A stretch of DNA of 64,000 nucleotides from Persicaria tinctoria. Taxonomy: Eukaryota; Streptophyta; Magnoliopsida; Caryophyllales; Polygonaceae. The stretch is from positions 44,575,314 to 44,639,313 of the forward strand of contig JBANSL010000003.1 in assembly GCA_037127255.1 (NCBI GenBank), written 5' to 3'. The notes below the pieces were generated by a model. It was not told where the DNA came from. It worked only from the letters and a program-made list of their open reading frames with translations, and did no database searches. Of this stretch, positions 54,780-64,000 are shown piece after piece (within the stretch, counting starts at the first letter, position 1; every line of letters starts with the position of its first letter). A program made the translations under genes and the position numbers.

Positions 54780-55974
54780 TGCAACAACAACATACTCAAA
54801 TCATCGAAAGATACATGCTTTTCATCAAATAGACAACTCTCCTCATAAACAAATACGAATATAGAGGATCTTGCATAAAATCCAAATTGTTTCTATCCTC
54901 TTTATAATTAGGGTTAACCAACTCTCATAAGCAAAACCTAATTCTTATCCAAAGTCATTATAGATCCACTTTTGCTTCACAATTATAAACATGGAATGGT
55001 CCACTACTTTCGCAGCGGATTAAGCACATAGATAGAAGATGAAAATCACATAAAGATCATCAATATAAGCATACTTACATGGCTATCGTCGGGCTCACCC
55101 CGACCCTATAAGTAGGACGTCTACTCACGCCTCATCATAGTGAACGTCATCATTGGCATAAAGATAAACTATGAATTGAAACTAAATCGAAAGAGTACAA
55201 CCGAAACCTTCAATCTCCCTCTCCACTCTCGACCCTCTCTTTCTCTCTACTACTCTAGGCTTCACAATTGCATGTGTAAATTGTATCTGGATGCCTAAAA
55301 CAATAGCCCAAGGGGCTTTATTTAAAGTAAACCTAAATTTCTCTCTAAGGAAATAAAATCTATCTAATTTCTAAAAATAAAACTTCCTAAATAAAATAAA
55401 ATAAACAAATAAAAATTCCTTAGGGTAAAATCATTTTAACCCATAAGGATAGAAGTATCTTCAGAAAATAAATGGTCTTGTCTTCCCGTATAAGCAATCT
55501 CCTTCCAATTCGGACTCATAAAAAACGCGTCTTGGCCCACTAGGGTTTCACTCGACATTGACTAAAGTCCAATCAATATCAAGTGATTCTATTGGATCTC
55601 GGGTCTCTAGGTGGATCTCGAGTGCTTTCTTCCTCTCCTGCTTCTAGTGTGGATGTTCGTACTCGACGTCGAGTCAACTTCAGTAGACGTTGAGTGAAAT
55701 CTAAGTAGCTTGCTTCGTCCAAAACTTAGCCAAATTTAGCGTCACTTCTGTCGATATCGAGTGGCTCTCACCAGACATCGAGTGCATCATTAGCACACTC
55801 CGAAATGTCTCCGATTCCTGCGAAATCAAACCAAAACATGTGTAAACCTCTAAATCTTGCAAATAAACATAAACTACACAAATTCCATACTTTTCCAACC
55901 CGAAAATATTAAATATAAACAAAAACCAGAATAAAAGTAAGCGCAAAACATGGTGAAATAGGCGCACATCAACA
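54780..55974 (-). repeat. 3' LTR of the inverted element
   Basis: On the minus strand it starts TGTTGATGTGCGCC next to the purine tract and ends near TTGTTGCA at 54780. It shares gtcggggtgagcccgacgat with the plus-strand LTRs. Words such as tactcgacgtcgagtc (near 55660) recur. Confidence 0.7.
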
Positions 55975-57579
55975 CCCCATACTTAAGTTTGCTTGTCCCT
56001 AAGCAATACTTTTAATGATCATCCAGGGGAAATAACTAAACTCTCTACATTATAGATTCATTCTTATATAACCTCTAACAATCAATTGCCATCCTCACAA
56101 ATGTACTAATGCTAACAAATCCTTGTCTGTGAATAAAAGCAATGTCTCACACAAAATGAGGGTATGTAAAACAATTTCCTGTGTAACATATCAACAATAA
56201 TCATGAGGACTTTGTGTAAGCTCAACAGGTGGGTATGCAAATCCATTTCCTATGTAACATATCAACAATATCTCGCACAAAAGGTGGGATATATTTAGCC
56301 ATCTGGTGATAATAATCCGGGGAAATGGAATTCTTTCCAAAATTTTATACCACATTCATTCTTCTTGAAATTTCCCATCTTTCGCTCTTCGCTCATTTCT
56401 CTTTTCAATATAATGCTTTTACCTCTCTAATCTTAGCACTGCGTTCTCGCGAGTCACAAACATGGGTGTCATGAATAGCCCCGGATACTTAGTGCTTCGA
56501 ACTCCTCACAATGGTGTCCCATCTCGCTCATCCTTTATCTCCTAGGTGATCGAATTTTCTTTCACTCATTAAATTTTCCATAATTTACTAATCATACTGC
56601 CATCAAAATCCAATAATAACAACAACACAAACAACCATATATAAACTCAAAAATTAACTTCCATTCTCAACATAATCCTCGGATAGGAAATAAGGTAGAA
56701 AATGCGAATATGTAATAAATGTGGAGCAATAATAATGTAATGTAATGTAAGGCTTATATATGGCTTTTGCGATGCAAATAAGCATAGGAACAACTAGGAT
56801 ATAAAGTAGTAAGCTCATATGGAAAATATAAAGTCTTCCATCCTCTTATCATGCATATGTCCAAAGCAACATCAAATTTCCTCCTTTCATGGTTTTCCAA
56901 AAAATATGCACTTCATTGTGACTTCCCTTTACTAGGCAGTTTCATGCAATATCTCTAATGAATCTACTTTTGCATCGTCGAGTGTTGTTACAACTTCTAT
57001 GACACTATTCAATTTTTTAACGGAGGTGATTAAAATAAGCTTTGGATAATAACATGTAAGCATATAGATGGAAAATCTATTCAAAGAACCATGTATGGAG
57101 CAATGTAAGAAGTAATCAAATCAAATATAAGTAAGCATTTCCCACACCCCATACTTAAGCATTACAGTGTCCTCACTGTATAAAAACAAGGGTAAAGGAA
57201 GAAACATACAAGAATTAAGTTGAAGAACTCGAAATAGGTGCTTTGTAGATGCAGTCAATCTCGAGTAGAACTCAGTTGATGTCGAGTGGGGCCATAGATG
57301 CTCGATGTGTTCACTCGATGTCGACTGGTTCTTTAGTACTCTGTAATTGGTTCTTGATGTGTTTCCCATGCACCTATACTTGTTAGAAATTCAAAATCAA
57401 AACCAAAGGCAAAACAAAACAAAACTAGTCCAAAACCAAGTTCAAACAAAACAAAACATCCAAAAACCCAAAAAGTAGTCTATGTACACGCTCTAGATTT
57501 TAAAGTCGCTAGGCTGACTTCTTCCGCGGTAAAACCCAAAATGGAACATGTAAGATCCATAAAGGTTGGACCTCTTCTT
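55975..57579 (-). other. 3' non-coding region of the inverted element
   Basis: A reverse-complement counterpart of 51355-53004. Shared text includes ccccatacttaagtttgctt, caatgtaatg-type runs and the dispersed word tcgatgtcgactgg near 57310. No open frame of note. Confidence 0.65.
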
Positions 57580-57909
57580 CTAGACTCTGAGCTCAACTTT
57601 GAATGTGACGCCTTTCCTGTCCTTGAGCTCTATCTTCACTGGGTAGACGCAATGTACTCTCACCACTCCACCCTTCCTCTTCCTTGTGTATTTCTTCCGG
57701 AATCCCCATGTGCTTGCTTTGTCTATGAACACTTGATCACCTTCCTTGCAGTCTTTTGATTCCTCATCCCCAACCTTAACAAGATGAGCAATCCAAGGGA
57801 CCCGTCTCATAGAAACCTTATTAATTAACTCAGGAGAGTAGGAGTCCTTATCTGAACTTACCTCGTCGGAGATGGAAGAAGGATAATTCGTAGATGTTGG
57901 GAAGGTCAA
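57580..57909 (-). pseudogene. Integrase-tail-like remnant of the inverted element
   Basis: Minus-strand frame with VSMRRVPWIAHLVKVGDEES, KEGDQVFIDKASTWGFRKKY and YPVKIELKDRKGVTFKVELR. The layout EGDQV...F...K(Y)...ELKDRKG matches the integrase C-terminal remnant at 51130-51354 (VGDKV...FPNKF...LMEKNG) although residues have diverged. It shows that the pol-less structure is shared by both elements. Confidence 0.5.
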
Positions 57910-58144
57910 TCCACATCGACCAATGTTAGTCGACGTCGAGTGGTTGTCCTCTTTCTTCTCCTTCTCACTCGGCGGAGGTGCTAGAGTTAAAGAGGTTGGC
58001 TCGATGTCGAGTGATGGCTAAGTCGACATCGAGTGGTGAGAGTTGACGTCGAGTGTCTAGACCCCATACTTAGCTTCTGGAATATGATTTGGCTCTTCAG
58101 CTGCAGTCGATATCGATTGGGATTAGTCAATATCGATTGGATCC

Positions 58145-58336
58145 TCAAACTTGCTCAACTTGATTCCATATAGCCAAGATCTCCTCCAGTTGGGCTTCCA
58201 TAGTCCAGTTCTCTAACTCCTCCGAGTTCATAGTCCTCATCATGGGCTCCGTACAAGGGATATAACTTCCCTTGATATGCAACAAAATGACCTCCACCCT
58301 ATCCAGCTTCTCCATGGTTTTTTTTGAAGGAAAACT
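58145..58336 (-). pseudogene. gag-protease frame, 3' part beyond the CACTA insertion
   Basis: Minus-strand text FSFKKTMEKLDRVEVILL, RTMNSEELENWTMEAQLEEI corresponds to NKTERHTGPMEEVKSI, RNMTPEELEKRDMEAQVEEI of the copy at 49933-50751. The frame is cut at 58336 by the CACTA element and resumes at 63357, confirming the insertion. Confidence 0.8.
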
Positions 58337-58957
58337 CACTATTAGAATACTGCAATTAGACATCATATAATTTAAGTCTGTCAAAAAAGTAACCGATGTT
58401 AAAATAATCTATTACATCAAATAATAAATTTGTGATGTTAAAAAAACTGAAGACAACAGTTGAATTTTTTAACAGATATTAAATAGTCAATTTTAAAAAA
58501 TTGAAACGCGCGCCTAATGAAATTTTCAGTGTTTAAATACCCGTCTATACTTAGATTTTTTTTAAACACCCGCCCATAGTGAAAATAGAAGCTATCCTCA
58601 TACTTGTTTACTGTGAATGGATTGAAGAGGCAACCCTCTCCTCTCTCCTGACTCTCTGTCTCACCCTAGATGTCACCGTCCCCACCACTACTGCCACCGC
58701 CACCCCTACCGCCCTGGCCCGATGCCGTCACCTCATCTACTCCTCTTTCTCCCGACTTCATCCTTGGCTACCAAACCTCACCAATTTCTTCGTAGATTTG
58801 AGATCTCTCTCCCGATCCTTATTCGAAACCCTAAAACAACTTTGGAAGAGACGAGAAGCCATAAAAACTCCTTGACCGTACCTCTCTCTCTCTCTCTCAC
58901 TCGATTCTCTCTCACCTTCGAATCTCTCTCTCTCTCTCTCTTTCAATCCCTAGATGG

Positions 58958-59128
58958 CAAATGCTGGAGAAGATGAAGATTGAGAAGGAGAAGACGGAAG
59001 AGCTCTTGATGTAGAAGGATGAAGTGCTGAGGGCGAAGGAAGAGGAGCCCGGGAATAAAGGCAAAGAGGAGGAGAAGCATCAAGTTGAGCTTTAGAAGCT
59101 GTAGAGGGAGGAGTTCAAACCTAATCCG
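58958..59128 (+). pseudogene. Captured 3xHMG-box protein fragment (N-terminal coiled region)
   Basis: One exon-like block reads QMLEKMKIEKEKTEELLM, stop, KDEVLRAKEEE, KGKEEEKHQVEL, stop, KL, stop, REEFKPNP, ending at a GT donor. This matches the Lys/Glu coiled stretch before the first HMG box of plant 3xHMG-box proteins, which bind chromatin in mitosis. Three stops and the lack of any HMG box show it is a dead fragment. A CT-rich 5' UTR-like stretch (58870-58950) precedes it. Confidence 0.65.
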
Positions 59129-60213
59129 GTTAGTATTTGCTTAATTTTTTTGATTCGAGTGTTGATCTTTTGTCATTTGAGTGGATTGTCATAAGTTCCT
59201 GAGAGATTAGGGTTTTGGACTTGAAAAATCCCATTTCTAACGATCATAATTCCATTCATATGTGTTCAAACCTAATATGGATTGCTAATTTATTGTTTTA
59301 AGTGTTGAGATCTTTTGTTACTTTTAGATTAGGCTGTAAACATTTGCTTCAGAAACTAGGGTTCAGGACTTCAAAAAATCCATTTCCACGGATGAAGATT
59401 CGTTCCTCTGTTCACGATCTAGCAGCAAAGCAAATAACAACCTAGCTCATACATTTTTCCACTAAATCAAAATGGTTTAACTTACATTTGAGCCGATGAG
59501 TAGAAAAATTCTTTCAGCAAATGTCCCACTAGTATCAACATGATCCGTTTCTTGAAATATATGAAGGAAAATATTTTGAAATGCCTCATAAAATGGCATG
59601 TTTGATGATATAAGAATGTTTTAAGTTTGAGCTCTGGTGTATTGTTTATCAATGTCACGTCAACTTTACATTAGCTGAATCATGTAATCACTTCAAGTTG
59701 CTTTATTCTATTTACTGGTCTCATATGGGGAGGAGTTTTTGTTCTATATCAGTCATTCAGGCACCCATGCTTTCTTCCACTTAAGACTTGCAAACATGTC
59801 TTAAACTTTGGAGTTTGTCACCCTTGTTTCCTTATTGTGGGATTGTGAACCCTTACCCCACAAAAAGGATAACATTAGGAGAAATTATTTTCTTTCCAAT
59901 GTTTAGCATTCAGCAATCACAAGATGCTGAGTTAACTGATGACATTGTATTTGCTATGGCGTATGTATTGTGTAGTTGGATACTTCTTTGATGTAATACT
60001 TTTTTGGATACAATTCGATTTGATTTAGTGCTAGGAACTTTATTCAACGACTGATCTCTGAATGTCGTATGATTGTTATGACTATTGCTTGATTTGTCAG
60101 AGATCCTTTAGCCCATTTCTCTTAGTTGGGCTAAGTTTACACTTTACAGTTCGAGTATTATGGTTGAGTAGCCCTTATACTTTCTAACCTAGGGAGTCAT
60201 TTGTTTTTTGTTT

Positions 60214-60429
60214 CGGAGAAGAGGCAAGGGAAAGTTGCGCATATCAGAGAGAAGTATCCATATAGAATATATTCTTGTAAGAAACTCTATATTTATATCA
60301 TTAGCTTCTATTGGTCATTACTCATTAGTGTGCAAATGCTTGATCAGGAGAATCATATGTTTAGATGATGTGTTTCAGGTTGTCATGGAGAGAGTTGAGA
60401 GGAGTGACATTCCTGATATTGACAAGTAA
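60214..60429 (+). pseudogene. Captured ATG8 gene fragment
   Basis: Block 1 reads EKRQGKVAHIREKYPYRI, and block 2 (from 60379, after a cag acceptor) reads VVMERVERSDIPDIDK, then stop. ATG8, the ubiquitin-like autophagy protein conjugated to membrane lipid, has EKR...IREKYPDRIPVIVE...AE(K/R)SDIPDIDK here, with an intron after the DRIP region, as in this copy. The N-terminal residues and the whole C-terminus with the processing Gly are absent. One extra base precedes block 1. The fragment is a relic inside the CACTA element. Confidence 0.82.
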
Positions 60430-61301
60430 AATTAAGTAAGATCACCTTTGTTCTTCTTTTAAGAAGATGACATTTAGTTCTACTTTTCAGAATTTAAAAT
60501 TCCTAGTTCCCGAACTATTAAATTAGGTTTTTCTTTGAATGCCTAAGTTTTTCCTAGTTCCCAAACTGTTCTTATTATGTTTTCTTATGACTTTCACCAT
60601 AAATTATAAATGTTTTATATGATGGTCTTAATATGTCGGGCAAAAAATGTTTAAAGAGCCTGCATTTAGATTGAATCTGTAGTAGATTAAGATGGATCTA
60701 AGGCAAATGTTTAAAGGGATTGTGGAATGGTTTATAAGCTCTTGAACATATCCATCCATGGTCAAGTTTGGCATTGTTAGAAATCCTTAACTTGCTCTGA
60801 ATTCATGCATGTACAAGCTGAGAATTTCATTTCATTTTACATGCATTTTGTTGGAGTTTGACAATGGATAAATATCAAGTAGATGATTTACATAAATTAT
60901 CTCCCCCCACCCCCAGAGAATAATGCATCTTGTATTTGCATGTCTATTAATTGCAGGTATTTTAACTTTGGCAGTGGGTGTTGCTGACATGGGAGTAACT
61001 ATTTCTAAAAGGTAAGGAAAGTTAAGTATTTTCCCTATGTAACATCAAGATTTACAAGGAAGAGAGTACTAGGTTTACTTTCGCTTCAGCAACTTGTTGG
61101 TATTCATATCGTAATATTTTACTCCAACATTATATTTGAAAGTGCAGATCATAACAAAGATCAAGACTTCACTTGTAGCTTTCTAAATTTTTTGTTCAAT
61201 TCTTGTATATGTAATATCATAGTGCTTTGTTTAGTGATTGGTTATTATATCTAGTTCTTAGTCACTGTGCTTATTTTTTTCTCAGCAGAAAGAGTTCAAG
61301 A

Positions 61302-61863
61302 ACCAGTTGAAGCAGCAGGTGGTCAAGTTCATCCCAAGATCAAGACAGGTCTTGTAACATGTGGATTTAAGTTTGATACTCTATCTCCCAATAAAGACCT
61401 GAAAACATTATTTAAATCTAGAATTAAGTTTTATTGCTTGCTTGTTTCTATGCAGATAATAATTGCTTGGTTCTACTCACGGGGGAAGATTTGACTGAGA
61501 CAGATCTTGGGATTAGGAATGCTAGGTAAACTAGGCTAGACATCTTTATTATATTTCATAAGGAAATGTCATTTTCTATGTATTAGACGTAGTTAAACCC
61601 ACTGTTGGGAGGAGGATGAAAATACCTATTGTAAGAGAATATTATCTATTTGATTGTATTGCAAAACATAAAAATCTTCCATTTGATCTATACAAAATGG
61701 AAGCAATTAATGAATCTCCTAGCATGACCGCCATCAAAGTGAAAGGCCGAAGTGCTGTCCATGAGGCTTATGGACTGCAAGATTATGGTCATATTCTCGA
61801 GGATGGCCCAAATATCTATAACACAACCTTGAACATGTTTGACCTATCCACTGGTGTTAACAG
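61302..61863 (+). pseudogene. Captured PARP1 (BRCT-WGR) gene fragment
   Basis: Three exons with proper borders: 61302-61346 (EPVEAAGGQVHPKIKT), 61456-61525 (NNCLVLTGEDLTETDLGIRN) and 61612-61863 ([71 protein letters not shown]). They match the end of the BRCT domain and start of the WGR domain of the human-type plant PARP1, which senses DNA breaks. The third exon is open and close to the normal text, so capture was not very ancient. The catalytic domain is missing. A further exon-like block at 62441-62553 is of unknown origin. Confidence 0.88.
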
Positions 61864-63356
61864 GTTAGTATGCTTTCATTCAGAATCTACATTTTCAGAT
61901 CTTAGAACATTTTAGCCTTTGTAAGGGACGGGGGGACGAGAGTTTGACGTGTGGTTGCATTGGAATGCTCACTACTGAGTAACCCTTTTTAGACATCACC
62001 TTTACTCCTTGTTCAGCTATTCTAGTTAATCATTTCATCTTTTCTTGCATATTTTTGTCAAAATATGATGTAGTCTGATGCACAATGTCGCTTGGAAAGC
62101 TGAGTAAAAGCAACATCGTGAAAGGTAACCATATAGATATTGCAACTATCAGTTCTACCTTCTGGTAGACTTGATGGATTGGTATATTACTTTGGTATTG
62201 TTTTTTTCATGTGCTATAGTTATAATTTATAGGTTATCAAGCTTTGACCCAGTCCATGGACTCACGTAACTTGTATATGTCTTTTTCTCTCTGCATATTA
62301 TGCCTATTAGCCGTCCATGGACTCACAAAATGCATGCAGAATGGTCATTTAGGGCTTTATTTTGTTGCTTCTATTTGGATTAATTATTTGTTTACTCTCA
62401 GCATCTATTTCTAGTTTAATTATTTGTTTGCTTTCCTGCAGAAACTTATTGAGTGAGCCATTATACACCCAAGGCATGCAAATTGCTTATGAAACACTGG
62501 TTGGTTGCTTCAGTATAAAAATGCTTTCTCAACCTCTTGATTTAAAAGTGTAGCTATCTTTTGTAAAAGTGTATCGTTCAAGTACCTATCATTTGTAAAA
62601 CATTTGTAAATATTGATTTCGCGTATATCTAAATGTATATCTTCATTCAATTGCCCATCATTTGGAAAATCTTATTTTACGAGCAAAGGGTGTTGTATAT
62701 CAAACGAAAAAACATCGGATTATAGATGAAAACCGTTGTGCCTTAATAGCGATAAAATCAAACAATTACATAAAAATAGATGTTAGTATCATTATAGACA
62801 TCGTCTAAATAATCTAAATCAATGTATAACATATATTTTTACATCACAATATGAATATAAACTAATATATATTGCTAATAACAACATCTTTATAAAAATC
62901 TAAAATGAAGTCCATATCATATTAGTACACTAGTTATGCATATATTTCATGCAGTAAATTATTTTAAAACAATAAAAAAATCATAAATTATATATAGGAA
63001 ATTAATATGCACAAAATAAATATAATAAAAAAGCATGTCTATTTTGTTTTAATACATTGATTATTTTAAAAATAGTGGTGTAAATGTAAAATTTAGACTC
63101 GGTGTAGACATCTTAAAAAAGTTATAAATGAAAAATAACAAGGCTTTAACAACAAGCGAACATGTCAAAAATAAAATTGAGGGGTTTATTTATATCTATA
63201 TTAAAAATAAAATAGATGTCATAACTCGGAAAAGATATCGACTTAAAACCGATGTGAAAAGTTTGATCTTTTACTACACCCACATAGAGATCGGAATTAT
63301 TTTTGAAAGACATCTGTTGATAAGAGATGTCTAATTGGATTTTTCTAGTAGTGACT

Positions 63357-64000
63357 CAATAATGTCATCACCAATTGTAAAAGTAAGAAGTCCCTTTCAT
63401 ACGCTGATGTTGGCGTCTTCAGTGGCTAAGAACGACCTACCAAGGATGATAGGACATGTATGACCGTCCGCCATATCAGGCACTATGAAATATGTAGGCA
63501 CAAAGAATTTGCCTATCTTGACGCGGAAATCATCTATGATTCCTGTAGGCATGACGAAGTTGTTGTTGTCCATGTAAAGCTTCAAATGAACATGTTCCAA
63601 AGCTCCGACGTTTACCTTTGACCAAATAAACAAAGGCATGAGGCTCACACTAGCCCCTAGGTCGCAAAGAGCCTTGTAGCGAATTTGGCCTAGCCCGATG
63701 GTGATGTCGAATGTCCTTGGATGAGTTCTCTTCTCAGGGAACTCAATTTTGCTGCACACCTCAACGATATCAGTCGTTGATTGCTTCTTGCTGAAGATGT
63801 CCTTAAGAAACCTCACGTATGATGGCATCTCATGAAGAGCTTCAGTAAAGGGTATGGTGACATTAAGCCCTTGAAGCATCTTCACAAAACGTTGAAAATT
63901 CTTGTCAGCGGGGTCCTTCAAAGCTTTGGAGGGGTAGGGTAGTATCTTCGTATTTTTTGTAGCCATCGGGGATGTAGTGCAATGGTCGACATCGACTGGA
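63357..64000 (-). pseudogene. gag-protease frame, 5' part of the inverted element
   Basis: The minus strand encodes ADKNFQRFVKMLQGLNVTIP, PFTEALHEMPSYVRFLKDIF and the protease YKALCDLGASVSLMPLFIW, then PIILGRSFLATEDANISV and a stop at about 63397. The text is collinear with 49933-50500 in the plus-strand relative (KKFQRFVKMLQRLNVTIPFI, ALCDLGASASIMPLSIW). The frame is closed by a stop just before the CACTA insertion and is cut by the window end on its 5' side. Confidence 0.85.

Larger units (their letters stand above)
58337..63353. mobile_element. CACTA transposon (5017 bp) carrying host-gene fragments
   Basis: The left end CACTATTAGAATA and the right end ...TCTAGTAGTG (complement CACTACTAGAA) are inverted CACTA termini, with 3 bp target duplications act (58334-58336 and 63354-63356). 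Right subterminal DNA repeats aaaccgatgtg and gacatctgttga words, also seen at 1725-2242. No transposase is present. Instead it holds exon pieces of three unrelated plant genes (58958-59128, 60214-60429, 61302-61863), all on the plus strand with introns retained. It is therefore a non-autonomous, gene-capturing CACTA. Confidence 0.95.
54780..64000 (-). mobile_element. Inverted relative of the gag-protease element, runs past the window end
   Basis: The minus strand reads, from right to left: gag/protease (63357 onward), a CACTA insertion (58337-63353), the rest of the protease frame and a spacer with TCGACGTCGA words, an integrase-tail-like frame, a long non-coding region, purine-rich tattgcttagggacaagcaa...cttaagtatggggtg, and the 3' LTR (54780-55974). 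It lacks RT and integrase core, like its neighbour at 46111. The 5' LTR lies outside the window. Its LTR differs enough from the neighbour's that they are sister elements, not one insertion. Confidence 0.82.

Noticed and set aside
62441..62553. Fourth PARP1 exon
   Set aside because: The text (LYTQGMQIAYETLVGC) does not match the WGR continuation expected after the STGVN boundary, so it was left unassigned.

Overview
The window is repeat-dense nuclear DNA of a flowering plant, most likely a eudicot. It has GT-AG introns, a group I WRKY gene and fragments of plant nuclear genes (VAN3-binding protein, 3xHMG-box protein, ATG8, human-type PARP1). The rest is LTR retrotransposons, LINEs, hAT, CACTA, Mutator and Stowaway elements inserted into one another. 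I cannot name the species, and I recognised no organelle, rRNA or tRNA gene.

Region by region. 1-2.2 kb: broken VAN3-binding-protein exons, then the right end of a CACTA transposon. 2.2-7.3 kb: a copia gag scrap, an unidentified exon-like remnant, a LINE scrap and a GGTCCGG-rich block. 7336-13779: a decayed Ty1/copia element (124 bp LTRs, TSD aatct), split in its polymerase gene by a 1.78 kb solo LTR (TSD gccgg). 15494-23881: a terminal-inverted-repeat DNA element containing a full-length LINE on the minus strand (15 bp TSD, both ORFs open). 24.1-28.4 kb: two decayed LINE copies. 29.4-32 kb: an hAT-type element, a possible SINE, a 219 bp tandem duplication and a Stowaway MITE.

32432-34489 (minus) is a WRKY3/4-like group I gene. 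It stops at the conserved intron inside its second WRKY domain, and an hAT MITE lies 299 bp upstream of its ATG. About 35961-43025 is a two-gene Mutator-like element. Its plus-strand MURA-type transposase with an OTU protease tail has three stops and a frameshift. Its minus-strand, convergent plant-mobile-domain (PMD) gene has five exons, all phase 0, that join into an open 765-codon frame.

43-64 kb holds LTR sequence: two LTR pieces, a gag-protease-only element (46111-54773) with an hAT insertion in gag, and an inverted relative (54780 to the window end). The relative is split by a 5017 bp CACTA element (58337-63353, TSD act) that carries fragments of three host genes. These LTR families are peppered with short near-palindromes, TCGACGTCGA in one group and CGCTGCCAGCG in another.

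The strongest leads are the MULE with an intact PMD gene beside a dead transposase/OTU gene, the gene-capturing CACTA, the LINE with three overlapping frames, and the palindrome-studded LTRs.
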